From an uncultured Porticoccus sp. (GTDB taxonomy: Bacteria > Pseudomonadota > Gammaproteobacteria > Pseudomonadales > Porticoccaceae), in the NCBI RefSeq assembly GCF_913061305.1, contig NZ_CAJXST010000003.1, positions 186,001 through 250,000 of the forward strand: a DNA stretch of 64,000 nt. The letters are read 5' to 3'. The position numbers and the translations under genes were made by a program. This document shows positions 43,977 through 53,281 of this stretch, piece after piece (positions within the stretch are counted from its first letter, which is position 1; every line of letters starts with the position of its first letter). The notes beneath the pieces were generated by a model. It saw only the letters and a list, made by a program, of their open reading frames with translations, was not told the origin of the DNA and did not search any database.

Positions 43977-45175
43977 GGTGTGGTATCCAGGTTGCTCAGC
44001 GTGTGTTTCAGGCTTGCCTTGATCTCGCGCCAGATGGCTACGAAGAATGCTGTCAGCGGGACCGCGAGTATCATGCCGATAACGCCACCTAAGGCCGTGC
44101 CCCAAAAGAACAGGGAAATAACCACGAGTGCAGGGTGCAAACCCGAGCGGTTGGCCATGATTTTCGGTGTCAGCAGCCAACTCTCGATCACTTGTACTGC
44201 GGCAAAGATTACCCCGGCAAAAACCAGTAATTCGACACCGCCATCCGGTTGAAAATAGGCCATGGGCAGAACCACCAGCAGGCCGACCAGAGTACCCAGG
44301 AAGGGGACGATATTCAGTAGCCCAAGCACGAACCCGGCAAGCACACCGAACTCCAGGCCGATCAACGTAAAGCTGATGGCATACAAGGTGCCCATGCACA
44401 CAGCAATGATCAGCTGGCCCTGAAAGAATGTGGTGACGTATTCCACAAACACATCTATAAAATACAGTGCTTTCTGCTGGGTTGGTGTGTGAAATACGGA
44501 TAACAGTTCGGAAACCTTTCCCCTGAGCCGGTCCCCGGAAAGCAGAGTGAAGAACAGGAATAGGGGCACAAAGCTGATACCCGCCAATACCCCCAGATAG
44601 GACATGATGGTCGTGCCGGTATCTTCCAGAACTGGCAAAACTGGCTGGGATTCCTCCCCCCCGTTACTCTCCACGCTGGTAGAGATCATGGAGCTGAGTT
44701 CCGGAAAGTGTGCGGAGAAACGTTCCTGCCAGCTTGCCAGTGTATCCGGCAAAACAGTCATCAACTGGACAACCTGGCTGATCAGCACGGGGACGAGCAG
44801 AAAAATCAGACCGCCGATACCCGCCATAAAGACGGTCAGCAGAAGCATGATAGCCAGCACGCGGGGCAAGCGAAGCCGTTTCTCCAGAAACCCTACCACC
44901 GGATAAAGCACCAGTGCCAGAATACCCGCCAGGGAAAGCGACAGGAGAAGATTATTGAACACACTCAGCACCCAACCGAGTGACCACAGAATGATGGCGA
45001 TCAGTGCGGTCATTGCAACCAGGGACAACAGAACCGCCGTGTAGCGAAACAGGCGAAGCTCAGCCACGTTGAAGAGTCGTTTATGGGGATGTAACGTCGC
45101 CGGGTCTCGATCGACAACACTCGCACCACCAGCCAGGGATTCCTGCCTGCCTTGGGACGTTGCGAACTTCTGCAT
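43973..45175 (-). CDS. AI-2E family (PerM-like) membrane transporter
   Basis: 400 residues with about eight helices and the family's conserved C-terminal half (GFVLGLLNIVPFLGTLVG, then LTPKIMANRSGLHPALVVISL). Family members include autoinducer-2 exporters and Na+/H+ antiporters; the substrate cannot be inferred here. The N-terminal 40 residues are hydrophilic. Confidence 0.88.
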   Translation of the reverse strand: MQKFATSQGRQESLAGGASVVDRDPATLHPHKRLFNVAELRLFRYTAVLLSLVAMTALIAIILWSLGWVLSVFNNLLLSLSLAGILALVLYPVVGFLEKRLRLPRVLAIMLLLTVFMAGIGGLIFLLVPVLISQVVQLMTVLPDTLASWQERFSAHFPELSSMISTSVESNGGEESQPVLPVLEDTGTTIMSYLGVLAGISFVPLFLFFTLLSGDRLRGKVSELLSVFHTPTQQKALYFIDVFVEYVTTFFQGQLIIAVCMGTLYAISFTLIGLEFGVLAGFVLGLLNIVPFLGTLVGLLVVLPMAYFQPDGGVELLVFAGVIFAAVQVIESWLLTPKIMANRSGLHPALVVISLFFWGTALGGVIGMILAVPLTAFFVAIWREIKASLKHTLSNLDTTP

Positions 45176-45323
45176 TAGTTGCTGCCGGATTGGTTGAAAA
45201 GCAGCGGCCCGCCACCGGCCACTGCGATGCTATTTTGCCATGACGCATGGCCCCGTTCGCACGGTTGATCCTGGTAAGTGCTAATACCCGAACCTTCCTC
45301 GCCCAGCCTCCTGGGCTATCTGT

Positions 45324-45704
45324 TCACCGGACATAGTAGGACTCAACGGTCGAGTTCCAGGCGGGGTCGGCCATATTTGGCCATTGATCCTTGTCGAAGC
45401 CCGGGGCGTTCTTCAGGCGCTCAACATCCACGTCGAGTATGAAACGCTTGTTCTCCTTATCCTGCTTCAATGCCTTCCACGGCACCGCGAACAGGCGGTC
45501 GCCCATACCCATAAATCCGCCTGATGCCAGGACTACATAACGTATCTTGCCCTCTGCTATATCAAGCATAACGTCCTGAATCTTGCCGAGCTTTTCATTC
45601 TGCATGTTACAGACTTCGTCGCCGGTAATGGTGGCGGCACTCAGTAACGTGACGCCGATCTGCATATCATCGGTGGCATTAAACTGTGTCGTTGAATAGT
45701 CCAT
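45324..45704 (-). CDS. Cytosolic PRC-barrel protein
   Basis: 126 residues without a signal peptide. A PRC barrel (about 20-95: GDEVCNMQNEKLGKIQDVML, then GKIRYVVLASGGFMGMGDRL) is followed by a short tail ending WNSTVESYYVR. The ATG at 45704 has AGGAG nine bases upstream; an ATG at 45725 overlaps the csbD stop but lacks a ribosome binding site. It forms an operon with csbD. Confidence 0.87.
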   Translation of the reverse strand: MDYSTTQFNATDDMQIGVTLLSAATITGDEVCNMQNEKLGKIQDVMLDIAEGKIRYVVLASGGFMGMGDRLFAVPWKALKQDKENKRFILDVDVERLKNAPGFDKDQWPNMADPAWNSTVESYYVR

Positions 45705-45721
45705 TTCGTTTTTCTCCTGGT

Positions 45722-45901
45722 TCATTTCGCTGGTTTCTTGGAGTCGCCATTGACATCACTCAACACGGCTCCAGCCTTGCCGCCATGCTTCTCGGCTTTA
45801 CCCTTGTACTCCATGCTTTTGTCATTGGTCACTTTGCCGGCAACTTCCCTGGCCTTCCCTTTCGCTTCGTTCGCATGACCTTTGAGCTGATTTTTGTTCA
45901 T
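45722..45901 (-). CDS. CsbD-family protein (short)
   Basis: 59 residues starting MNKNQLKGHANEAKGKAREV: the CsbD repeat of charged KGxAxExxGK units. It is a second, more lysine-rich paralogue of the protein at 24.1 kb. The start has GGAGATTAG upstream. A partial version of the shared motif (46007-46027) lies 106 bases upstream, and the PRC-barrel gene follows directly. Confidence 0.85.
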   Translation of the reverse strand: MNKNQLKGHANEAKGKAREVAGKVTNDKSMEYKGKAEKHGGKAGAVLSDVNGDSKKPAK

Positions 45902-46122
45902 GAGCTAATCTCCAGATGAGTGTTCCGTTTGGCTTTTGCCGCTTACCATGACCTCATGTCAATGCATGGCTGAGACTCCCAAGGTAGTTGAAGCTCAAGC
46001 CCTGGTCTGTGCGGAACAACACGTAACCTCGGGTTCAGATATGCCATAAAGCCGCGCTGACGGCATGGCAGGCCACTGCTGTTCGGATTCAGCAATGGGC
46101 AACCGGCCTCGGCGAATACTGG

Positions 46123-46965
46123 TTACAGGGCGATCTGGGTTATCGGGCTGGCGCAGCTCTCAGGGAGCTCGTCTGTGTGTACTTTGAAACATTTCAGGGT
46201 GCTCGGTCCGAATGCTGTGCTGATAGCAACATCAGCGGCATCGCGGCCACGAGCGATAAGAATACGGCCGATGCGGGGCATGTTGTTGCGCGGGTCGAAT
46301 ATGTACCATTGGCCATCGAGATAGGCTTCAAACCAGGCAGCGAAATCCATTTCTCCGTAGGGTGGCGGAATACCCATATCGCCCAGATAACCTGTGCAGT
46401 AGCGGGCGGGGATGTTCATGCAACGACACAGGGTGATGGCAAGATGCGCAAAGTCGCGGCACACGCCCTGTTTCTCCTGAAGAACCTCCCACGCGGTTCT
46501 TGTGCTTCGCGCATGGTGGTAGCCAAACTCAATATGATCATGAACGTAGTCGCATATTGCCTGGACCCGGGACCAACCTGTCACATTATTGCTGAACAGT
46601 TGCCAGGCAGTCTCTACCAGTGGGTCCGTTTCGCAGTACCTGCTGCCAAGCAGGAACAGCAGTGTCTCGTCAGGAAGTTGTTCGACCGCGGTTTGTCTTG
46701 CCTCCGGATTCACCGCATCGGGCAACCCGCTGTCGTTGATGATGGCCTCCGTGGATAAGCGCAGGATCCCTTCCGGCGCGACGATACGTGTGCATTGATT
46801 TCCGTAACTGTCGAAATAGGCCGCAATGGGGATTGGCGGGGTCGCAACCACGTGATCGGGGACAATCAGGTCCTGGGCCCGGCTGGAATGCACCTTGAGT
46901 GTAAGAATCATTGGGGTCGGTTTGGGGCAGTCGAATACCAGTTCGTAGCCGATGCGGATCTTCAT
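46123..46965 (-). CDS. Transglutaminase-like protein (Anbu-cluster type)
   Basis: 280 residues: an N-terminal beta domain (1-110) and a transglutaminase-like core. The catalytic Cys169 is in QGVCRDFAHLA and Asp224 in YIFDPRNN. In the HAW motif that normally supplies the catalytic His, the sequence is DFAAWFEAYL (Ala209). This variant occurs in a subfamily usually found with Anbu proteasome-like genes; whether it is an active protease/transferase is uncertain. The ATG at 46965 opens the family-like MKIRIGYEL; the frame is open from 47076. Confidence 0.83.
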   Translation of the reverse strand: MKIRIGYELVFDCPKPTPMILTLKVHSSRAQDLIVPDHVVATPPIPIAAYFDSYGNQCTRIVAPEGILRLSTEAIINDSGLPDAVNPEARQTAVEQLPDETLLFLLGSRYCETDPLVETAWQLFSNNVTGWSRVQAICDYVHDHIEFGYHHARSTRTAWEVLQEKQGVCRDFAHLAITLCRCMNIPARYCTGYLGDMGIPPPYGEMDFAAWFEAYLDGQWYIFDPRNNMPRIGRILIARGRDAADVAISTAFGPSTLKCFKVHTDELPESCASPITQIAL

Positions 46966-47009
46966 AGTATGGACCCTGTTCTGTGTTGGATGCATTGTGA
47001 GTGGCGTTA

Positions 47010-47747
47010 TCATGAATAATAGTCTCTGAGTACGGTCTGCAAAGAGGTAATGATCAACTCCCGCAGACCAGTCCATTGCCTTGCAGGAAACAGAAGATTT
47101 TTCTGGTTGAGTTCCAGCTCGATACCCAGATAGGCGTCGGGCGGGAATTTCTTTCTCAGCGTTGAAGTAAAACCATCGTTGCGGCCTTCATAGGGAAAGT
47201 TGCGACGTACTTCAAGGTCGGGGGCAGACACCCTGAGCACAGATTTCCAGTTCGCGCACAGGGCTCGTTCTCCCTGCCGGGCCGGATCATAGAGCAGGCC
47301 GATGTCTGCATGCCGCACCACGCCATTGAAGTTGTTTGTGAAGCTATGGCAGGAAATGTGAATCACCCTGCCCCGCCGGGCAATTTGCTGTGCAACCAAT
47401 GCTTCAGCTTCACTGCGATAGGGTTGGTAATGGTGTTCTAATATCGTTTGGCGAATTTCAGCAGGCAGCTCTTGAATCGCGCCCATGTGCAGGTTTCGAT
47501 GGCCGATGGAGCGATTCAGATCCACCACCAGACGGCTGACCGTGGAGGTCAGCAGTGGCGCGCCAAAACGCCTGGCCAGGGCCTTGGCCATGATCAGGGC
47601 TCCGGGGTCAAAACCGCGATGGCTTTCCAGTAATGTGCGGCCGTTGTGGAACAAATGACGATAAGGCTCGGGAACATGATTGCCACCATGCTCACAGGTA
47701 ATGACCAGTGCCATTGTTGCCGGGGTCAGGTTGTTTTTTCGGGTCAT
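47010..47747 (-). CDS. N-formylglutamate amidohydrolase-family protein
   Basis: 245 residues of the FGase family. ITCEHGGNHVPEPYR, HRGFDPGAL, RLVVDLNRS and HISCHSF contain the expected metal-binding His/Asp/Glu residues. In histidine degradation HutG hydrolyses formylglutamate, but no hut genes are present. The family members beside Anbu/transglutaminase genes may act on other N-acyl or amide substrates. It is 44 bases upstream of the transglutaminase-like gene in the same direction. Confidence 0.85.
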   Translation of the reverse strand: MTRKNNLTPATMALVITCEHGGNHVPEPYRHLFHNGRTLLESHRGFDPGALIMAKALARRFGAPLLTSTVSRLVVDLNRSIGHRNLHMGAIQELPAEIRQTILEHHYQPYRSEAEALVAQQIARRGRVIHISCHSFTNNFNGVVRHADIGLLYDPARQGERALCANWKSVLRVSAPDLEVRRNFPYEGRNDGFTSTLRKKFPPDAYLGIELELNQKNLLFPARQWTGLRELIITSLQTVLRDYYS

Positions 47748-47774
47748 CTGGTCACCCCATACTATTCGACAACA

Positions 47775-47996
47775 CTACCACTTCAGGTTCGGCAATCGCC
47801 TGAAGACATCACGGGTACCTGCACGCCAATCCTTGCCCAGTGTCGTGAAATAGCCATCGCCCGGATCAAAGCGTCGGCGCATGGTTACGGCGAGACTGTC
47901 GAGCCTGTAGCAGATCAGGTCGATGGGCATACCGACGGACAAATTACTGCGCATAGTGGATTCGAAGGGCAACAGGACACATTTCGCATCTGACAT
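47775..47996 (-). pseudogene. C-terminal remnant of Anbu (proteasome-type protease)
   Basis: A 73-codon frame beginning MSDAKCVLLPFESTMRSNLS and continuing VGMPIDLICYRLDSLAV to DVFRRLPNLKW. This resembles the C-terminus of COG3484/Anbu proteins (pattern DAAKCALVSxDSTMRSNLSVGPPIDL). The N-terminal catalytic two-thirds are missing, and similarity stops abruptly near 47990. Next to the transglutaminase-like gene this is most simply a relic of a former Anbu operon. Confidence 0.6.
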
Positions 47997-48405
47997 CAGG
48001 GCAACCGGAAAACATAGCGATCTACCACTATGCTTTAGGCATCGCAGGGCGGCGAAGCGAATCTCGCAACGACCCAGTATGAAGTCAGTGAAGGCACTGA
48101 TCTGTACGTTAAACCACAAAGATTGCCTCTCAGGCCAGGTTGGGTTTTACGGAACCAGCGCTTATTTACCTGTATGAGGTTCAGCGAACGGAGACTGTCG
48201 CCGCAACGTGGGAGTATCACTATACGTTTTCTTGCAACAGCGAGTGCGCAAGGATCAGCAGGAATAATGACTGGTTGCAAACCAGGGATTTACCTGCCAC
48301 GCCGTCATGTACCTCAGAGACTAACAGGCCGTTACAACCCTATGTTTTCATATACTGCCGCCGAAACAGTGTTCGGGATCAAACGTCCAATGCAGCAAAC
48401 GTATC
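47997..48405. other. Intergenic region, probable decayed sequence
   Basis: 409 bases between the Anbu remnant and the antiporter gene. Frames extend through it but show no family similarity or ribosome binding sites. It contains the antiporter promoter by position only. Confidence 0.4.
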
Positions 48406-49734
48406 ATGTCTAACTCACTCTGGTTTCTGTTGGTAGGCGGCTTGTTGCTTGCGCGGGGATTGACGGCAACTATACTGCAGCGCTCGCCCATCACTCCGGC
48501 CATGTTCTATCTGGCTCTCGGGCTTCTGCTCGGCCCCTCGGTACTGAACCTGTTTCATTTCAACCCCCTCCAGCAATCCGCGTTGCTCGAGGTACTTACC
48601 GAAGTGGTCGTGTTGATCTCGTTATTCTCCGCTGGCGTCAAGATGCCAGCGCCTGTCAGCTTTTCACGCTGGCGTGCACCAATCCTGCTGGCCTCAGTGT
48701 CCATGGCGCTCAGTGTCGGGATGGTCGCAGCCTTTGCTTATTATGTTCTCGGCCTGCCATTGGGTGCCGGCGTTCTGCTGGGTGCCATCCTCGCACCCAC
48801 CGATCCGGTGCTGGCCACTGATGTACAGACCCGTCATCCCGGTGACCGCGAACCTCTGCGATTTACGCTGACTTGCGAAGCGGGCATGAATGACGGCAGT
48901 GCTTTTCCTTTTGTGATGCTGGGCCTGGGGATGCTCGGTTTGCACGATCTCGGCGAATTCAGCTTGCGCTGGGTCTTGGTTGATGTGCTCTGGGCTACTG
49001 CTGCCGGCGTCGCAATCGGGCTGGTGGCAGGGCGTGCTCTAGCCTATTTGGTGCGCAGACTTCGAGGCTCTCAGCCCCATTACAATCTCATGGACAATTT
49101 TCTCGCTCTCGGTCTGATCGGTGTGGTCTATGGTTTGAGCCTGCTGGTCGATGCCTGGGGCTTCCTGGCGGTATTTTTCGCTGCCGTCAGCTTGCGGCAA
49201 ACTGAACTCGAACTTGCCGGCCCCCAGGAAAACCCGAACCCTGTACAGCCAGGTTCGATTGAACCGGAAGCAGAGGCAGAGGCAGAGGCAAAAAGTACCA
49301 GTCCAGATACCAACTCCCCAACATCGGTCAGCGGCGGCGCACTGATCTTTAAGGAACAACTGGAACGACTTTCGGAAATGATGCTTGTGCTGCTCATCGG
49401 CGGCACGCTGTTTCTCGATTCCTGGCGCTTGCCTGCGGTGGGACTGGCACTGTTTCTGTTTGTGGTGGTACGTCCGCTCAGTGTCTTTATTGGTCTGCTG
49501 GGAACGAAAACCTCATGGCCGTTGCGCGGTATGGTGGGATGGTTCGGGGTCCGGGGCATTGGCTCCCTGTTCTATCTGATGTTTGCCATCCAGCATGGTT
49601 TGTCCGAGGAGATCGCCCTGGAACTGGTCGGCCTGACGCTGATTGTAGTGGCGCTATCCATTGTCATCCACGGCATCAGTGTCAAACCGTTGATGGCCCG
49701 CTTTATGTATAACCGCAACAGTTCAGGTTCTTGA
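48406..49734 (+). CDS. CPA1-type sodium/proton antiporter
   Basis: 442 residues, about twelve helices. The ion-binding motif region GAILAPTDPVLATDV, then CEAGMNDGSAFPFVML (equivalent of the ND motif) and GWFGVRGIGSLFYL are characteristic of Na+(K+)/H+ exchangers. A cytosolic loop (about 280-310) holds a Glu-Ala repeat. It probably contributes to pH and salt tolerance. Confidence 0.9.
   Translation: MSNSLWFLLVGGLLLARGLTATILQRSPITPAMFYLALGLLLGPSVLNLFHFNPLQQSALLEVLTEVVVLISLFSAGVKMPAPVSFSRWRAPILLASVSMALSVGMVAAFAYYVLGLPLGAGVLLGAILAPTDPVLATDVQTRHPGDREPLRFTLTCEAGMNDGSAFPFVMLGLGMLGLHDLGEFSLRWVLVDVLWATAAGVAIGLVAGRALAYLVRRLRGSQPHYNLMDNFLALGLIGVVYGLSLLVDAWGFLAVFFAAVSLRQTELELAGPQENPNPVQPGSIEPEAEAEAEAKSTSPDTNSPTSVSGGALIFKEQLERLSEMMLVLLIGGTLFLDSWRLPAVGLALFLFVVVRPLSVFIGLLGTKTSWPLRGMVGWFGVRGIGSLFYLMFAIQHGLSEEIALELVGLTLIVVALSIVIHGISVKPLMARFMYNRNSSGS
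49267..49290. repeat. In-frame 6-bp tandem repeat in the antiporter gene
   Basis: Four copies of GARGCA encoding (Glu-Ala)4 in a predicted loop. Confidence 0.9.
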
Positions 49735-49833
49735 GAATGCGGGCACGCTGAAGATAACTGATCTCACCAGACTAATTTCTGTCGCGATAGGCTACTATGA
49801 CGGCTATATACCGAGAGCAAGTATGGAGTCTCT

Positions 49834-50442
49834 ATGCATACAACCGTTGATGAATCCGATGTCTATAGGAAACTGCGAGAAAAGGCTGAATCACACTTGC
49901 AGGCGGGCACAACACCAATAGCAGGTCACTGGTCGATGGGGGTTGATGCTCTACGTCTGCTCCACGAACTGTCCAGTAACCCCAATAAGGCGGGAGATGC
50001 CCTCAAGTTGCTACATGAGCTGCAGGTCTACCAGGTGGAACTTGACTTGCAGAACGAGGAAATGGTCGCTAATGAGCGGGCACTTGGGGAGGAACTCGGC
50101 CTTTACCGGACACTATACAATTACGTCCCTCTTGCCTATTTTGTCATCGATTTCAAGGGCGTTGTCATTCAGAGCAATCTTGCCGCCGCCGAGCTCTTTG
50201 GCATTGGCCAGGACGACATGGAAGGGCAGCGTATCGACACTTTTATAAACCACCAAAACCGGCCACTGCTGCATGGCCTGCTACAGCGTGTCGCACAAGG
50301 CAGCACCGGGGATTCCTGCGTGGTCGGGATCGGTGAGGGCACCAAAGTTTCCCGACACTTGCAGATCCGGGCAACCCGCTCACCAGAACGCGAGTATATT
50401 CTGTTGGCCTGCTGCGAGAACGCAAGTACAGATACAGAGTAA
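49834..50442 (+). CDS. PAS-domain protein
   Basis: 202 residues: an N-terminal helical segment (DALKLLHELQVYQVELDLQN, then EEMVANERAL) and one PAS domain (about 90-195, YNYVPLAYFVIDFKGVVIQS). No output domain. The helix resembles that in front of PAS sensors of the CheB-CheR-PAS type, and that fusion is encoded 26 bases downstream, so the two are likely partners. GGAG lies before the ATG. Confidence 0.85.
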   Translation: MHTTVDESDVYRKLREKAESHLQAGTTPIAGHWSMGVDALRLLHELSSNPNKAGDALKLLHELQVYQVELDLQNEEMVANERALGEELGLYRTLYNYVPLAYFVIDFKGVVIQSNLAAAELFGIGQDDMEGQRIDTFINHQNRPLLHGLLQRVAQGSTGDSCVVGIGEGTKVSRHLQIRATRSPEREYILLACCENASTDTE

Positions 50443-50468
50443 GTTACTCCCATTAGTAGTTAGGAACC

Positions 50469-53051
50469 ATGACGGCCTTGATCACTGCCAGCCCAGCGAC
50501 ACCAACCCCGGAGGCCATACGCATCGTGGGCATTGGCGCGTCTGCGGGCGGGCTGGCACCGCTGGAGCAGTTCCTTGCCCACGTCCCACCGCACAGCCAC
50601 ATGGCCTATGTGGTAGTACAACATCTCGATCCTACCCACAAGGCACTGCTGCCAGAATTGCTCCAGCGCATTACCCCAATGTCGGTACAGGAAGCCACAC
50701 AGGGTATGTCTGTCGAGCCGGACTGCGTTTATGTGATTCCGCCCAATACGGAGCTCAGCGTTGTCGACGATTTGCTGACCCTCGCAAAACCCATGGAACC
50801 CAGGGGCATGCGCCTGCCCATCAATGTGCTGTTTTCTTCCCTGGCCAGCGCTCGGGGGGAACGAGCCATAGGGGTAGTACTGTCCGGCATGGGCTCCGAC
50901 GGCACCCTGGGCCTGCAGGCAATCAAGGCCGTAGGCGGTCTCACCGCAGTACAACAGACTGACACGGCACAGTTCGACGCCATGCCGAAAAGCGCCATCG
51001 CCGCAAACTGCGCCGATATCATTGCCCCTCCTGACGAGTTGCCCGCCCGCATCCTATCCTGTGTTGACCAGGTGCCAAACCGGGATATACCTGACATGAA
51101 TACGGTTGAACCCGAGCTGGAATCAACCCCCATGCAGCGTATCCTCGGCCTGCTGCACCGCCACACCCGCCACGATTTTTCGCTGTACAAACCCAGTACC
51201 CTGCACCGCCGTATGGAGCGACGCATGGCGATCCACAACCTTGCCACCCCAACGCTATACGCGGATTTCCTCAAGCAGAATCCCCAGGAAATCGACCTGC
51301 TGTTCAAGGAAGTACTGATCGGAGTGACCAGCTTTTTCCGCGATGCCCCGGTGTGGCAACATCTCATCGATACTACCCTGCCAGAACTGCTGGCGCGGCA
51401 GCGCGGAGAACCGAATCTGCGCGCCTGGTCGATCGGCTGCTCAACCGGGGAAGAGGCCTACTCTCTGGCCATAGCCTTCACTGAGGTGCTGGACAAGCTG
51501 CCGGCACCCCATGGCTTCACACTGCAGATCTTTGCCTCAGACCTGAGCCCTGACGCCATTGCCACTGCCCGTCGAGGCCACTACCCCGCCGACATCAGCA
51601 AGAGCGTCTCTGCGGAGCGCCTGGCGAGGTTTTTCAGCGCCCATGACGACGGTTACCGGATCAACAGCGATATCCGTGACCTGGTGCTGTTCGCCCAGCA
51701 GGATGTGGTGCTTGATCCGCCGTTCACCCGGCTCGATCTGATTGCCTGCCGCAACCTGTTGATCTACTTCGACCAGAGCCTGCAACGCAAACTCATTCCC
51801 CTGTTTCACTACAGCCTGCGCCCCGGGGGTGTACTGCTACTGGGAAGTTCAGAGACAGTGGGTCGCTACGAGCAGCTGTTTACCCCCATTCAATCCAAGC
51901 TGCGACTTTATTTGCGTCAGGATAATGCCCAGCATCGCGACATCCGGTTGCCGGTAAAGTCGTTCCCTCCCCTGTCCAGGATAGCCAAGGAGCTTCCCGT
52001 GCCACCCAGTAAGCCATCCCGCCAGAAAAATGATAATCTGCAAGCAGCAGCCGACCAGGTATTACTGCAGGTCTACGCTCCGGCTGCAGTCGTGGTCAAC
52101 GATGAAGGCGATATCGTCTATATCAGTGGGCGCACTGGAAAGTACCTGGAACCTGCCGCAGGCAAGGCCAACTGGAATTTTCATGCCATGGTGCGGGAAG
52201 GTCTGCGGGCACCCATCGGCAACGCTCTGCGTCAGGCTGCGAAGCAGAGCGAACCGCTGCACTTGCAAGACCTTCAGGTGCAACTGCCCGGCGGAGGAAT
52301 CCAGAGCATCGATATTACAGTACAGGCGCTGCGGGAACCGACCGCTCTGCGCGGCACGAAGATGATAGTGTTCCGCGATATTGCCCCAACTCAGGCCGGC
52401 CCGACCAACAAAAGCAAATCTGGAGCAACCGCGCAACGGGCCCATACCGCCGAGCTGCAACAGTGCCAGGATGAGATCCAGACCTTGCGGGAGGAAAACC
52501 GCGCGTCCCATGAAGAACTGCAGTCAGCCAACGAGGAATTGCAATCGACCAATGAGGAATTGCAGTCAACCAATGAAGAGCTGACCACGTCAAAGGAGGA
52601 AATGCAGTCCATGAACGAGGAGCTGCAAACCATCAACGCGGAGATGCAGACCAAGCTTGATGATCTTTTTCTTGCTCAAAGCGACATGAAAAATCTGCTC
52701 AACAGTATCGAGATCGCCATCCTGTTTCTCGACCATAATCTTAACGTACGCCGCTACACCGAGCGGGCATCAAAAATCATCAACATTCGCGAAAGCGATA
52801 TTGGCCGCCCACTCAGTGATCTCACCACCAGCCTGAGATATCCGGAACTCAACGACGATGCCCTCGACACCCTGAGTACCCTGGTGTTTTCCGAGAAGCA
52901 GATTCTTGCCACCGACGGCCGCTGGTTTACAGTGCGGATCATGCCCTATCGCCGACTGGACAACGTGATTGACGGGGTGGTGATCACCCTGCTCGACATT
53001 ACCGAGACCAAGGAGTTGGAGCAGACCCTGCGCAGGGATTTGAAATCGTAA
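50469..53051 (+). CDS. CheB-CheR-PAS fusion protein
   Basis: 860 residues. CheB methylesterase domain at 15-200 with the full triad Ser25 (GIGASAGG), His52 (QHLDPTH) and Asp144 (GMGSDGTLG). CheR methyltransferase at about 220-490 with SAM motif GCSTGEEAYSLA and ACRNLLIYF. A PAS-like segment lies near 530-640, a coiled coil at about 665-740 built from NEELQST repeats, and a final PAS domain at 745-855. There is no receiver or kinase domain, although longer relatives end in a histidine kinase. It probably controls a non-chemotaxis signalling route together with the PAS protein upstream. Confidence 0.92.
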   Translation: MTALITASPATPTPEAIRIVGIGASAGGLAPLEQFLAHVPPHSHMAYVVVQHLDPTHKALLPELLQRITPMSVQEATQGMSVEPDCVYVIPPNTELSVVDDLLTLAKPMEPRGMRLPINVLFSSLASARGERAIGVVLSGMGSDGTLGLQAIKAVGGLTAVQQTDTAQFDAMPKSAIAANCADIIAPPDELPARILSCVDQVPNRDIPDMNTVEPELESTPMQRILGLLHRHTRHDFSLYKPSTLHRRMERRMAIHNLATPTLYADFLKQNPQEIDLLFKEVLIGVTSFFRDAPVWQHLIDTTLPELLARQRGEPNLRAWSIGCSTGEEAYSLAIAFTEVLDKLPAPHGFTLQIFASDLSPDAIATARRGHYPADISKSVSAERLARFFSAHDDGYRINSDIRDLVLFAQQDVVLDPPFTRLDLIACRNLLIYFDQSLQRKLIPLFHYSLRPGGVLLLGSSETVGRYEQLFTPIQSKLRLYLRQDNAQHRDIRLPVKSFPPLSRIAKELPVPPSKPSRQKNDNLQAAADQVLLQVYAPAAVVVNDEGDIVYISGRTGKYLEPAAGKANWNFHAMVREGLRAPIGNALRQAAKQSEPLHLQDLQVQLPGGGIQSIDITVQALREPTALRGTKMIVFRDIAPTQAGPTNKSKSGATAQRAHTAELQQCQDEIQTLREENRASHEELQSANEELQSTNEELQSTNEELTTSKEEMQSMNEELQTINAEMQTKLDDLFLAQSDMKNLLNSIEIAILFLDHNLNVRRYTERASKIINIRESDIGRPLSDLTTSLRYPELNDDALDTLSTLVFSEKQILATDGRWFTVRIMPYRRLDNVIDGVVITLLDITETKELEQTLRRDLKS

Positions 53052-53281
53052 CCGGAAGCCCATAACCTCATAACCCAAGGACCACCTTTCTTTACCACTG
53101 TCTTATTCCCTGCGTTGTCAGGTTTTCCACAGGCTTTTCCGGCATTGACCGGGGCCGGATACTCACATACTTTGCTGTGCGGTTTGGCACAGTGGTATTG
53201 TAAAGCCTGACGCCGTAGACCAGCCTTTCTAAAATACCAATCAGCAGCAATGTGCCCTAACCGCCAACTGAGTAACAAAAC

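Noticed and set aside
43977-44399. 140-codon upstream extension of the YqjE-like gene
   Set aside because: It lies antisense-free but fully inside the AI-2E gene in another frame; the ATGA overlap at 43976 is the natural start.
48123-48436. Two overlapping plus-strand frames before the antiporter gene
   Set aside because: No start signals or similarity; they run into the antiporter gene out of frame.
49774-49792. CTGTCGCGATAGGCTAC as a copy of the shared motif before the PAS gene
   Set aside because: The spacing between the arms differs and the symmetry is lost.
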